The position numbers and the translations under genes were made by a program. Positions 40,224-48,352 of a stretch of DNA of 64,000 nucleotides are shown here, piece by piece. The notes under the pieces were generated by a model. The model was not told where the DNA came from. It worked only from the letters and a program-made list of their open reading frames with translations, and searched no databases. Source of the stretch: CAZWES01 sp964632395 (GTDB lineage: Bacteria; Patescibacteriota; Gracilibacteria; Peribacterales; Peribacteraceae); NCBI GenBank assembly GCA_964632395.1, contig CAZWES010000002.1, positions 5,999 through 69,998 on the forward strand, read 5' to 3'. Position 1 is the stretch's first letter; each line of letters begins with the position of its first letter.

Positions 40224-41004
40224 AGCATGTCACCCATGTTGTACGCCCTGATTTAAGGATTGCATGTGCAGGATATTTAATTGGATCTTCCTCAGCCTCC
40301 ATCACCTCATCAAAAATTTTCTCCTTCCCTTTTCCTTTTAGGAAAAAGAACTGATGCTTCGCTGACTCAAGTACAGGCATTGTAACTGTGATGCGATCGC
40401 GCACATCAAATTCATCAGTCTGTGTGTGGATAACGTTTTTATCGCGATTCATGATGGCATCACGATCGCCGGGGAAGAGAGAGGCGATGTGGCCATCCTG
40501 GCCGAGGCCGAGGACGACAATGTCAGCCGTGTCACCCCGAGTAGTCCCGAGTAGCCCGAAGGGCGTACCTGTGCTGAGCACGGTCGAAGCATCGAGGGAT
40601 GTATCGAGGGGCGATACGGCTGAGCACCCCTCCAATTTCCCTTCATATTCCTCCACACACTCACCCAAATCCAACCCAGTATCCGGAAAAACAATCTGAT
40701 GCTCAGCAATTGCAGCATTCTTCAACAACGTCTCACGCACAAGCCTCTGATTACTCCTCTCATCACTAGACGGCACATACCTCTCATCTACAAGAAAAAT
40801 CTTGACCTTATCCCATTCAACTGCAACCAGTTTGCCAAGTTCCTCATAAATCGGCCTAGGTGTAGAGCCACCCGAAAGCCCCATCACACAACTTCCATGA
40901 TCCTCAGTCGCATCACAAATCGCCTGCTCAAGCTCGGCCGTAGCACGATCTATGAATTCCTGTACGGAATCTAGGGGGATGTGGCGGAAAGTAAAATTAG
41001 GCAT
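40216..41004 (-). CDS. pgl: 6-phosphogluconolactonase with an in-frame repeat insertion
   Basis: A 262-residue enzyme that opens 6-phosphogluconolactone after Zwf. Family motifs: M-G-L-S-G-G-S-T-P near residue 42, F-L-V-D-E-R-Y-V-P near 71, and L-G-L-G-Q-D-G-H-I-A-S-L-F-P-G near 165. Between them residues about 127-161 are encoded by a palindromic element (40528-40627), which is not part of the family. The frame stays open and the core motifs are intact. The start M-P-N-F-T-F-R-H overlaps the stop of the preceding gene by 8 bp. Confidence 0.92.
   Translation of the reverse strand: MPNFTFRHIPLDSVQEFIDRATAELEQAICDATEDHGSCVMGLSGGSTPRPIYEELGKLVAVEWDKVKIFLVDERYVPSSDERSNQRLVRETLLKNAAIAEHQIVFPDTGLDLGECVEEYEGKLEGCSAVSPLDTSLDASTVLSTGTPFGLLGTTRGDTADIVVLGLGQDGHIASLFPGDRDAIMNRDKNVIHTQTDEFDVRDRITVTMPVLESAKHQFFFLKGKGKEKIFDEVMEAEEDPIKYPAHAILKSGRTTWVTCFE
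40528..40627. repeat. Palindromic element inside pgl
   Basis: Ends TCAGCCGT and ACGGCTGA are inverted. Inside are ccccgagtagtcccgagtagccc and its partner words tatcgagggatgtatcgagg (given in part). The same words make up the insertion in sufD at 57754, so both belong to one family. Confidence 0.85.
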
Positions 41005-41743
41005 GGGTAGATGGGGTGACAGATATTTGTATGCCATCTTCTTTCTCTGCAAACCATACATTCACGACTGGAATTGTCCCACCAAAAAGATGAAATACAT
41101 CAACAAAAGAGCAATCCTTAACCTCATACGACCCCTCGTGCATGAAACTGATAGCCATTCTGTAACCCGCATTCTCACAGTCCAGAAGCTTTTGCGCCAG
41201 CAGCGACCGTCCGACTGGCGTCGGAATTTTCAGATCATCGTGCAGATTAGCCACTTTTAACTTGGAATCATCCATAGTTAAGAAACATTTTTTACCTTTA
41301 CTGCCCCCATCCAATGCTATGGAGCCTTCTTCAACACATTTGATGATTGAGTTCTTTGCTCTGTTCCTGAGATTGCTTTCCCAAAACAAGGCAACTTCAC
41401 GAAAACCGAGGTTGTATTTCTCCAACAGGGAATAATACTCATCCGGAAAACGAAACTCCTTGCCGCGAATGCTGAAGTTATCCACGAGAAAACCCAAACG
41501 CACTTTGCTCATATCCTTTTCACCCTTCCCAGCTTCCTTTACACGAGAAACAAGCTGGACTGCAGCCTTGAATGTTGATACACACAGAGGATGAACTTGA
41601 TATCTTCCATCTCGTATCTGAAAATTCCCACCTTCAACAATCGTCCCACTCACAACAGATGGTAAAAACTCATTTACCAGATCCGAAATCGCCTGACTCA
41701 TATCCTCCACAGCAACAATGCGTTGTGATTCTTCCATAAGCAC
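40997..41743 (-). CDS. Hypothetical protein between zwf and pgl
   Basis: A 246-248 residue soluble protein (start M-L-M-E-E or M-E-E-S-Q). It has mixed alpha/beta character with segments such as R-L-G-F-L-V-D-N-F-S-I-R-G-K-E-F-R-F and A-L-F-W-E-S-N-L-R-N-R-A-K. I do not recognise it. It overlaps pgl and follows zwf by 39 bp, so it belongs to the same transcript and may act on a sugar phosphate or regulate the two enzymes; this is inference. Confidence 0.65.
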   Translation of the reverse strand: MLMEESQRIVAVEDMSQAISDLVNEFLPSVVSGTIVEGGNFQIRDGRYQVHPLCVSTFKAAVQLVSRVKEAGKGEKDMSKVRLGFLVDNFSIRGKEFRFPDEYYSLLEKYNLGFREVALFWESNLRNRAKNSIIKCVEEGSIALDGGSKGKKCFLTMDDSKLKVANLHDDLKIPTPVGRSLLAQKLLDCENAGYRMAISFMHEGSYEVKDCSFVDVFHLFGGTIPVVNVWFAEKEDGIQISVTPSTHA

Positions 41744-41782
41744 AAGGATACCATCACATTCCCTTGTCTATCATATTCTCTC

Positions 41783-43225
41783 TCAAATCCACTCAAACCC
41801 CTCCCCCTTAATCCACTCCCAAACCTCCTCAGGCCCACTCGAATCACACGGATACATGGAAAGCGCCGAATCCCCCCGATCCAGATACGACTGAAGCGGG
41901 TCGATAATTTTCCACGCTGTCATCACCTCCTCAAAATCCAGGAACCAGTCTTGCTTGCCGTTGACAGCTTCAAGAAGAAGTAAACCGTGTTCATCCAAAC
42001 AATCGCCGACACAGACCAGTGGATCCTCGAGAACAAGCGGCCGGAATTCTGGTTCTGATCCTCCCATTTTTGTGTGGAGGTGCATCCTCATCCCCGCCTC
42101 GCCCTGAAGAATGATTTCCACGCGGCTTGGGGGTACATCAACCACGGCATATGGATTTTTGAATTCGAATGCGAGCTTTGTTTCCTTCGCTTTTAGACGT
42201 TTGCCGGTTCTGAGATAAAAAGGAACGCCCTCCCATCTGCGTGCTTTCGTCATCAACTTTAGCGCAACGAATGTTGGAGTTTTGGAATCTGCTGCAACAC
42301 CTTCTTCATCACGGTAACCGTGATGTTCATCGGATCGCTCGTATTGCCCCTGAAGAATAACGCCCGAAAGATCCCCGGTGGGAGGAACGTAGATATTTTT
42401 AAGCGCTTCAAGCCTAGCTTGAGGAAGTTTTTCTCGTTCTACAAGCTGCATAGTCAAAAGTGCCATGAGCTGAAGCATGTGCGATTGAACCATATCGCGA
42501 AGAGTCCCTACAGATTCAAAATATCCCGCCCTTTCTTCAATTCCCGCTGACTCTGATGCTGTTATCTGTGCATTGGTGACTAGAGTGTGCTTTAAAACTC
42601 TTTCCACTATCGGATTTACAAGACGAAGATAGTAGATGTTTCGCGCAGCTTCTTTCCCAAGATAGTGATCAAGAAGATAAATCTCCTCCTGCGGGAAACA
42701 TCCTGAAAGTGATTTTTTGATCTCCTGCGCACTCTTTTCATCATCCCCAAGCGGTTTTTCTACAATTGCACGAAATTTCTTACCTTCATCACGAACTCCA
42801 CCCTTGCACAAATTTTCTGCAACAGTACCGAAGAATGCAGGTGGAATGGAAAAGTAAGCCAGACGTACCGATTCACCTGAATATCCTTCCTCTATTTGAT
42901 CTAGATGTTCTGCAAGGGTTTTGAAGTCATTAACATCATCGTATTGACCTTGGTTGTAGTGAACATGCGAAAGCAAGTCGGAGAGAACATCTTCATTAAA
43001 TCCTTCCACGTGACGACGTACGGAATCTGCAAAATGCTCACGGAAGGATGAATCGCTCATCTCGCTCCTTGCATAACCCATTATTGAGAAGTGCTCCGGG
43101 AAGCGCTTTTTTAGTGCAAGGAAATAAAGTGCCGGGAATATCTTAATCTGCGCAAGGTGGCCGGAGGCTCCAAAGATTATGAGGGAGAAGTCATGCTTTG
43201 CTTTTAGGACATTTTCGGAGATCAT
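41783..43225 (-). CDS. zwf: Glucose-6-phosphate 1-dehydrogenase
   Basis: A 480-residue enzyme that oxidises glucose 6-phosphate to the lactone with NADP+. The N-terminal cofactor loop reads F-G-A-S-G-H-L-A (usually G-A-S-G-D-L-A). The active-site segment L-L-D-H-Y-L-G-K-E has the catalytic His/Lys. Near 235 E-R-A-G-Y-F-E-S-V-G-T-L-R-D-M-V-Q-S-H is typical. It starts only 6 bp from the divergent ProX gene, so their promoters must lie within each other's 5' coding regions. Confidence 0.95.
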   Translation of the reverse strand: MISENVLKAKHDFSLIIFGASGHLAQIKIFPALYFLALKKRFPEHFSIMGYARSEMSDSSFREHFADSVRRHVEGFNEDVLSDLLSHVHYNQGQYDDVNDFKTLAEHLDQIEEGYSGESVRLAYFSIPPAFFGTVAENLCKGGVRDEGKKFRAIVEKPLGDDEKSAQEIKKSLSGCFPQEEIYLLDHYLGKEAARNIYYLRLVNPIVERVLKHTLVTNAQITASESAGIEERAGYFESVGTLRDMVQSHMLQLMALLTMQLVEREKLPQARLEALKNIYVPPTGDLSGVILQGQYERSDEHHGYRDEEGVAADSKTPTFVALKLMTKARRWEGVPFYLRTGKRLKAKETKLAFEFKNPYAVVDVPPSRVEIILQGEAGMRMHLHTKMGGSEPEFRPLVLEDPLVCVGDCLDEHGLLLLEAVNGKQDWFLDFEEVMTAWKIIDPLQSYLDRGDSALSMYPCDSSGPEEVWEWIKGEGFEWI

Positions 43226-43231
43226 GTAGAT

Positions 43232-43714
43232 ATGCTATACGAATTGCTGGAAAAATGCTCCATCCCATATGAGGAATTCCAACACAAAGCCGTATTTACC
43301 TGCGCCGAATCTGATGGCTTAAAAGTAGAGATCCCCGGTGCGCACACAAAGCAGCTTTTGATGAGGGATAAGAAGAAGCGCCATTACGTGCTTGCAGTAG
43401 TCATGCATGATAAAACTGTGGATACGCGGGCTCTTGGGGAATTTTTGGGCACTGGTCGTCTGAGTTTTGCATCTCCGCCTGATCTAAAGCGATTGTTCAA
43501 TGTTGATCCGGGGGCGGTGACTCCATTTGGCCTGATGTTTGACGCCAGTCATGAAGTCAGAGTCATTGTGGACGAGGATGCATGGAAAATAGGCAAGTTT
43601 CGCTTCCACCCGCTTGTGAATACCGCAACTCTCGTAATTGATAAAGAAGGATTTAAGAAGTTTCTGCAAGAGACAGGACATGAATTTGAGGTTGTGAAGA
43701 TTCCTAAGATGTAG
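43232..43714 (+). CDS. YbaK/ProX-type aminoacyl-tRNA deacylase
   Basis: A 160-residue editing domain that removes wrong amino acids from tRNA (family ProXp/YbaK). Seen are the H-K-A-V-F-T segment, the conserved K-K-K-R-H-Y-V-L-A-V-V, the L-G-T-G-R-L-S-F-A..L, P-G-A-V-T-P-F-G-L and F-H-P-L-V-N-T-A-T motifs. These fit the PrdX/ProXp-ala branch. It stands free of a ProRS gene. Confidence 0.9.
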   Translation: MLYELLEKCSIPYEEFQHKAVFTCAESDGLKVEIPGAHTKQLLMRDKKKRHYVLAVVMHDKTVDTRALGEFLGTGRLSFASPPDLKRLFNVDPGAVTPFGLMFDASHEVRVIVDEDAWKIGKFRFHPLVNTATLVIDKEGFKKFLQETGHEFEVVKIPKM

Positions 43715-43746
43715 GTACTATTACAGCGAACTTCCCCTCTCTCATC

Positions 43747-44241
43747 ATGCCCCCTTCGACAAGCTCAGGACGAGCCAAGAAAAAAAAGCAGCAAATTCCG
43801 GATGCCGTAATCGTTGTAAAAGGCATTCTGACCGTTATTTTTACAGTCGTCATGATCGTCTCCATTGCAGGACTTTATTTTTCGCACGTTAAGCCTGGCG
43901 GAATGGAGTTTGGAACTATGGAGAACTCCCTTAGCATAATGGCGATTGTTCTAGCAACAATGTACTGGACCCGACATGCAGATATTTCGTTCTCCGCAAA
44001 GGTTCCATATGTAGAAGAATGGCTTGTCTTTGTCCTGCTAATCATCACATTCTGCCTCTCTATCGTTGGAGTCGTAAAAGTGCATCTAAGCCCGAACGGG
44101 CCTCCTTTCGGGACTGTGGAGAGCTCACTTTCCATCCTTGCATTCGCAATTACAGCAAAGCATGTTGCTAAGCACATTCAGTGGATGCTGGGTCGCTGGG
44201 TGCCTCCATATCCAAGGAAACTGATGGAGAAACTCCTATGA
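43747..44241 (+). CDS. Hypothetical membrane protein
   Basis: A 164-residue protein with a basic N-terminus (A-K-K-K-K-Q-Q) and three or four membrane segments (I-F-T-V-V-M-I-V-S-I-A-G-L-Y-F; L-S-I-M-A-I-V-L-A-T-M-Y-W; W-L-V-F-V-L-L-I-I-T-F-C-L-S-I-V-G-V-V). Two similar halves (G-T-M-E-N-S-L-S-I and G-T-V-E-S-S-L-S-I) suggest an internal duplication. The first codons (P-S-T-S-S-G-R-A) come from a ccttcgacaagctcagg-type repeat. The family is unknown. It overlaps the convergent gene by 6 bp. Confidence 0.65.
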   Translation: MPPSTSSGRAKKKKQQIPDAVIVVKGILTVIFTVVMIVSIAGLYFSHVKPGGMEFGTMENSLSIMAIVLATMYWTRHADISFSAKVPYVEEWLVFVLLIITFCLSIVGVVKVHLSPNGPPFGTVESSLSILAFAITAKHVAKHIQWMLGRWVPPYPRKLMEKLL

Positions 44242-45537
44242 TGAGCGAACTCCCGGTACATCAGCTTTGTTTTCGCGCTCCTCCAACACGCCCTCTTTGG
44301 CGTGTACATAGCGATTTTCTGCGACATCGCTTGAGATGTATGTTGCGGAGGAGATGAAAGAGCCGCTTCCAACTTTAACTCCCGGAGCAAAACTTGTGTT
44401 GATGCCAGCACGTACGTCGTCACCAATCACAACACCAAGTTTTTTGCGCTGCGTGTTAATTTTTTCCTCCTGAACAACTGACGAGATTTCACCTTCATCC
44501 AGCCGGAAGTTAGCAACAACCGATCCTGCTCCGAATGCTACGTTCCGGCCAATGACAGAGTCGCCAAGATATGTGTTGTGAACCCAGACGTGCGAATGCA
44601 AATTACTTCTGACGATTTCCGAACTGAAACCAATCACGCACTGTTCTCCGATAATTGAATCCCGAACCAGAGTGTTGTTGCCGATGACTGTTCCTTTTCC
44701 GATAAAGCACGGACCCTGAACAGTTGCATGCGGCATAACACGCACACCTTCCTGCATTACAACTGGGCCATTGATGACAGCAGTTTCGTGAACTGATGCA
44801 TCCGGATGAATTTGATCCTCCTTTAACTCAGATAGAAATCTCTCAGTGACATCGAGGATATGCCATGGATATTTGATGGCATTCCAGCGACCCTCATACG
44901 GAACTGCAACATAATTCATACTTTTACACAGAGTTGTGAGTGCAACCTCGTACGCATCATCTCGATCGGAAGACGTATCTTCCAGAATATCCAGAAGCTT
45001 TGCGGGATGGTTGTGGACATGGGCAACTATGTTGACGAGATCGCTTGGCTCCCTCCCCTCTTCGGGCTTTTCCACAACACCTGCAACCCGCGGTTCTTCT
45101 TTCCCATCTTCACCGGGTGATGTGACTAGGTAGCCGCCGGGGAAGTGTTTACTGACGCGTTGTGCAAGAAGTGCACCTTCAACACCACTCTTTGATCCTG
45201 CCTCAAGAAGTTTTCTGTACCCCTCAGGTTCTATGACGTCGTTACTGCTTACGATGCACACAGGCTCGTCGCCAATTTCCGGAAGTGCGGAAAGTAGTGC
45301 ACCTCGCATTCCCAAAGTGAGATCTTCTTGCTCAATTGCACCGATTGAGGGAAAAAGATCGTGCACCGCTTCCAGATTATGCGCTCCGCCAACGAATGAA
45401 ATATCCTCAAACCCGGCATCCTTCAGGCGTTTGACTTGATGAGAAAGAAGCGGTTCACCCACAAAAGGCCACAGAGCTTTTTCTGTAAGCGGCCAGAAGC
45501 GCTGCGAGCGGCCGGCGAGGAGGAGCAGGACTTTCAT
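44236..45537 (-). CDS. Bifunctional-type sugar-1-phosphate nucleotidyltransferase with LbH domain
   Basis: A 433-residue protein. The N-terminal part is a nucleotidyltransferase: L-L-L-A-G-R-S-Q-R-F-W-P-L-T-E-K is the NTP-binding loop, and S-S-N-D-V and V-V-E-K-P-E are typical. From about 240 on a left-handed beta-helix follows with hexapeptide repeats (V-I-N-G-P-V-V, F-I-G-K-G-T-V-I-G-N-N). The order resembles GlmU and ArnA-free archaeal Glc-1-P/GlcNAc-1-P enzymes. It probably makes a sugar nucleotide for envelope glycans; the exact sugar cannot be read from the sequence. No transferase His is certain. Confidence 0.85.
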   Translation of the reverse strand: MKVLLLLAGRSQRFWPLTEKALWPFVGEPLLSHQVKRLKDAGFEDISFVGGAHNLEAVHDLFPSIGAIEQEDLTLGMRGALLSALPEIGDEPVCIVSSNDVIEPEGYRKLLEAGSKSGVEGALLAQRVSKHFPGGYLVTSPGEDGKEEPRVAGVVEKPEEGREPSDLVNIVAHVHNHPAKLLDILEDTSSDRDDAYEVALTTLCKSMNYVAVPYEGRWNAIKYPWHILDVTERFLSELKEDQIHPDASVHETAVINGPVVMQEGVRVMPHATVQGPCFIGKGTVIGNNTLVRDSIIGEQCVIGFSSEIVRSNLHSHVWVHNTYLGDSVIGRNVAFGAGSVVANFRLDEGEISSVVQEEKINTQRKKLGVVIGDDVRAGINTSFAPGVKVGSGSFISSATYISSDVAENRYVHAKEGVLEERENKADVPGVRSS

Positions 45538-45541
45538 ATGA

Positions 45542-46366
45542 TCATTCTAACACCACTTCTACCTTACCTTCTTTATCAGTCCTTCGTAAATCTATATCTA
45601 GGCTATTAAATCGTGAAATCACTTGGGCGTGCGGATGTCCGAATGAGTTATCTCTCCCCGCTGAGATCAAAGCAAGCTCTGGATTTACTGCAAGAAGGAA
45701 ACCTGTGGAAGATGAAGTCTTACTTCCGTGGTGCGCAACTTTGAGGATATCTGAAGATACATCAGCACCACTCACAAGAATCTTGCGCTCAGCCTCTTCC
45801 TCGATGTCACCTGTCAGAAGGACTTCATGATCTTTCCATATCAATTTGGCAACAACAGATGCATTGTTTGGATCTTCCACTTCCTGACCAAGCATCGACT
45901 CAATCGGCCACAAAACATCAAGAACCAGACCTTCACCAAGATCTATGTCATGTGACGCATCTGCAAGAATGACCTGCACATCACTTTTCTCAACCGCATC
46001 CAAAAACGCCCTGTAGCGTGAGGAGTATGCATCAACTCCAGTCATCAAAACTGTCTTGATGCGGTAGCGCTCGAGGACTGATGGCAATGAAGTTACATGA
46101 TCACTATCCGTATGCGTAAGAACCATGAGGTCAATTCCGCGATCAAAAAACGGCAACTCTTCACCAAGCCTTTCGAGTAGAGTCAAATCCGGACCTCCAT
46201 CAACTAAAATGCGTTGACCTACGGGTGTTGTAATCAAAATCCCATCACCCTGGCCGATATCGAGTAATGCAACGTGAAGTTTGCCGTCCGGCAGCCTTAC
46301 CCACTCGTGTGCGAGTAGCGCGAGTGATGCGAGTAGGAGCACATAGGCGGTGAGGAAGAATTTCAT
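45542..46366 (-). CDS. ComEC-type metallo-beta-lactamase-fold hydrolase
   Basis: A 274-residue protein with a signal anchor (M-K-F-F-L-T-A-Y-V-L-L-L-A-S-L-A-L-L-A). The domain starts H-V-A-L-L-D-I-G-Q-G-D-G-I-L-I and carries the metal motif T-H-T-D-S-D-H. This is the C-terminal domain of ComEC as a separate exported protein; members degrade or bind DNA at the surface. With ComM and pilins it supports DNA uptake. It lies 4 bp upstream of the nucleotidyltransferase gene. Confidence 0.88.
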   Translation of the reverse strand: MKFFLTAYVLLLASLALLAHEWVRLPDGKLHVALLDIGQGDGILITTPVGQRILVDGGPDLTLLERLGEELPFFDRGIDLMVLTHTDSDHVTSLPSVLERYRIKTVLMTGVDAYSSRYRAFLDAVEKSDVQVILADASHDIDLGEGLVLDVLWPIESMLGQEVEDPNNASVVAKLIWKDHEVLLTGDIEEEAERKILVSGADVSSDILKVAHHGSKTSSSTGFLLAVNPELALISAGRDNSFGHPHAQVISRFNSLDIDLRRTDKEGKVEVVLE

Positions 46367-46510
46367 GGGTGATGCGAAAGGGATGGATTGTACCACAAAT
46401 GCATGAAATGGCAACTTTTAACTTTACTGCTCTGAACACCCACTCCCCTCTGTTTCATCCTCAACATCCACAGCACAATTCATCTAACTCGGCAAAAATC
46501 TGACCTACAC

Positions 46511-46591
46511 TCCAGTATACCAGTATACTGGAATGCGGAAGATATTGTGGAGCTACACTCTTACCAGTATTCCAGAATACTGGTAAGAGTG
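46511..46591. repeat. Two hairpins with the same CCAG loop upstream of the HAD gene
   Basis: The first (46511-46532) has 9-bp arms TCCAGTATA/TATACTGGA; the second (46556-46591) has perfect 16-bp arms CACTCTTACCAGTATT. Both have the loop CCAG and the core CCAGTAT. They could be operators or a bidirectional terminator; no T-run follows. Confidence 0.8.
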
Positions 46592-46653
46592 AAGGTTAAA
46601 CCACATCTAACAAAATCAGGCAAACAAGAAACTGATAAGGTAACCTACAGCCA

Positions 46654-47313
46654 ATGCCAGATATCCAAGCTATCATCTTCGATATGGACGGAGTCCTCGC
46701 AGACTCCCAAAAACTGCATGTCCTGGCAGAAGTTGAAACCTGTGCACATTTTGGCATCACAGTGACGGAAGAAGAAATGATGGCAGAAGCCGGCAAGCCG
46801 GATACGCAAACATTTATGGAACTTTCGATTGAGAACAGGAAGGATCCGAACCTAACAGATCAGATGATGGAATATAAATATGGAAAAGTGATGCCAAAGA
46901 TAATGGAGGAAAAAGGTATGCCGCCGATTGAGGGAGCAAAAGAAGTTGTGGAATACGCAACCAGGAATTTCAAGTGTGCAGTCGCAAGCAGTGCCACCCG
47001 CGATTTCATCAACTTTTTACTCGGGAATATGGGGTTCGAAAAAATGTTGAAGGTAATTGTGAGCAATGATGATATTCCTCCCGGCCGCGGCAAACCTCAT
47101 CCGGATATCTTTTTGCTTGCCTCAGAAAAACTTGGAGTTGAACCGGAGAATTGCCTTGTTATTGAAGATGCATCCCACGGAGTTCATGCCGCAAAAGCCG
47201 CAGGAATGATGTGTATTGGGTTTAAGAATCCGGGGTCCGGGGAGCAGGATTTGGGGGCGGCGGACTGGGTAGTGGAAAAAATGACAGATGTCCTCTCAAT
47301 ACTACGAGAATGA
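46654..47313 (+). CDS. HAD-superfamily phosphatase / beta-phosphoglucomutase-like
   Basis: A 219-residue haloacid dehalogenase-like hydrolase. Motif I is F-D-M-D-G-V-L-A-D with the nucleophile Asp, motif II A-S-S-A-T, motif III K near G-K-P-H-P-D and motif IV V-I-E-D-A-S-H-G. The helical cap is C1 type. The pattern fits phosphoglycolate phosphatase or beta-phosphoglucomutase; the substrate cannot be decided. It has no close operon partner. Confidence 0.9.
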   Translation: MPDIQAIIFDMDGVLADSQKLHVLAEVETCAHFGITVTEEEMMAEAGKPDTQTFMELSIENRKDPNLTDQMMEYKYGKVMPKIMEEKGMPPIEGAKEVVEYATRNFKCAVASSATRDFINFLLGNMGFEKMLKVIVSNDDIPPGRGKPHPDIFLLASEKLGVEPENCLVIEDASHGVHAAKAAGMMCIGFKNPGSGEQDLGAADWVVEKMTDVLSILRE

Positions 47314-47325
47314 AGGGTGTACGCA

Positions 47326-47465
47326 GAAAATTTTCAATTTTCAAGTATCAATTTTCAGACAATTATCAATTTTCAAGGTTCAATTGTATAATGTCGACTG
47401 TTTGAAAATTGAACCTTGAAAATTGTTTGTAAATTGAAAATTGATACCTGAAAATTTTCTCCGAC
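47326..47465. repeat. AT-rich 140-bp word-type inverted repeat, copy 3
   Basis: Bounded by CGCAGAAAATTTTC and GAAAATTTTCTCCGACCACC, with tcaattttcaagg words in both arms. It ends about 8 bp before the pyrF start. Confidence 0.9.
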
Positions 47466-47476
47466 CACCTCAAGAA

Positions 47477-48316
47477 ATGCATTTCTCCGACCTCCTCACC
47501 GAGCGCATACAAAAAACCTCGCCGGTCTGCGTTGGGCTGGACCCAAGACTCGATAAACTTCCGGAAGGAATATCAAAAGATGCTGATGGAGTCCTTGAAT
47601 TCAACAAAGGAATAATTGATGCAGTCAAAGACATCGCAGCGTGCGTAAAACCGCAACTTGCATTTTATGAAGTACTTGGAACAAACGGCATCAAGGTTTT
47701 CTGGGAGACATGTGAATATGCAAAAAAGAATGGCTTGATAGTGATCGCCGACGGAAAGAGAAACGACATCGGCTCAACTTGCGAAGCATATGCAGACGCA
47801 TACCTTGGACCCAACTCACCTGTAGATGCCTTAACCGTGACTCCGTATCTTGGAAGCGACGGCATCAAACCTTTCATCGAGCGATGCACACAAAACGATA
47901 AAGGCATCTTCGTTCTTGTTAAAACAAGCAACCCAAGCTCCGGGGAGCTGCAGGACTTGCCAACTGGTGATGAAGTTGTACACGAGCATGTGGCACAACT
48001 CATAGAAGCAATGGCAGCACAGTGCCTTGGTAAGACGAATCTTTCGTGCGTTGGCGCAGTAGTCGGTGCGACTTATCCTGAGGAACTAAAATATTTGAGG
48101 ACACTAATGCCACACTGCCCATTTTTGATACCGGGATACGGTGCGCAGGGAGGTGGCGCAGCAGATGTTAAAAGCGGATTCCTTGCAGATGGGACTGGTG
48201 CGATCGTGAATAGTAGCCGCGGGATAATCTTTGCCTCATCCGGAAGTGATTGGAAGGAGAAGGCGCGAAAGGCTGCAGAGGATATGGCAAAAGAACTCGC
48301 AGGCATCCTAAATTGA
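47477..48316 (+). CDS. pyrF: Orotidine 5'-phosphate decarboxylase (type 2)
   Basis: A 279-residue enzyme making UMP. The catalytic segment I-A-D-G-K-R-N-D-I-G-S-T has the Asp/Lys charge pair, and C-V-G-L-D-P-R-L near the start binds the base. The longer size and the D-G-K-R-N-D-I-G motif mark the type 2 (core OMPdec of actinobacterial style). The start is M-H-F-S-D-L-L at 47477; upstream codons belong to the repeat. Confidence 0.95.
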   Translation: MHFSDLLTERIQKTSPVCVGLDPRLDKLPEGISKDADGVLEFNKGIIDAVKDIAACVKPQLAFYEVLGTNGIKVFWETCEYAKKNGLIVIADGKRNDIGSTCEAYADAYLGPNSPVDALTVTPYLGSDGIKPFIERCTQNDKGIFVLVKTSNPSSGELQDLPTGDEVVHEHVAQLIEAMAAQCLGKTNLSCVGAVVGATYPEELKYLRTLMPHCPFLIPGYGAQGGGAADVKSGFLADGTGAIVNSSRGIIFASSGSDWKEKARKAAEDMAKELAGILN

Positions 48317-48352
48317 TCAAAAGCGAGATTTCTGCTAGAATAAGACGATTCC

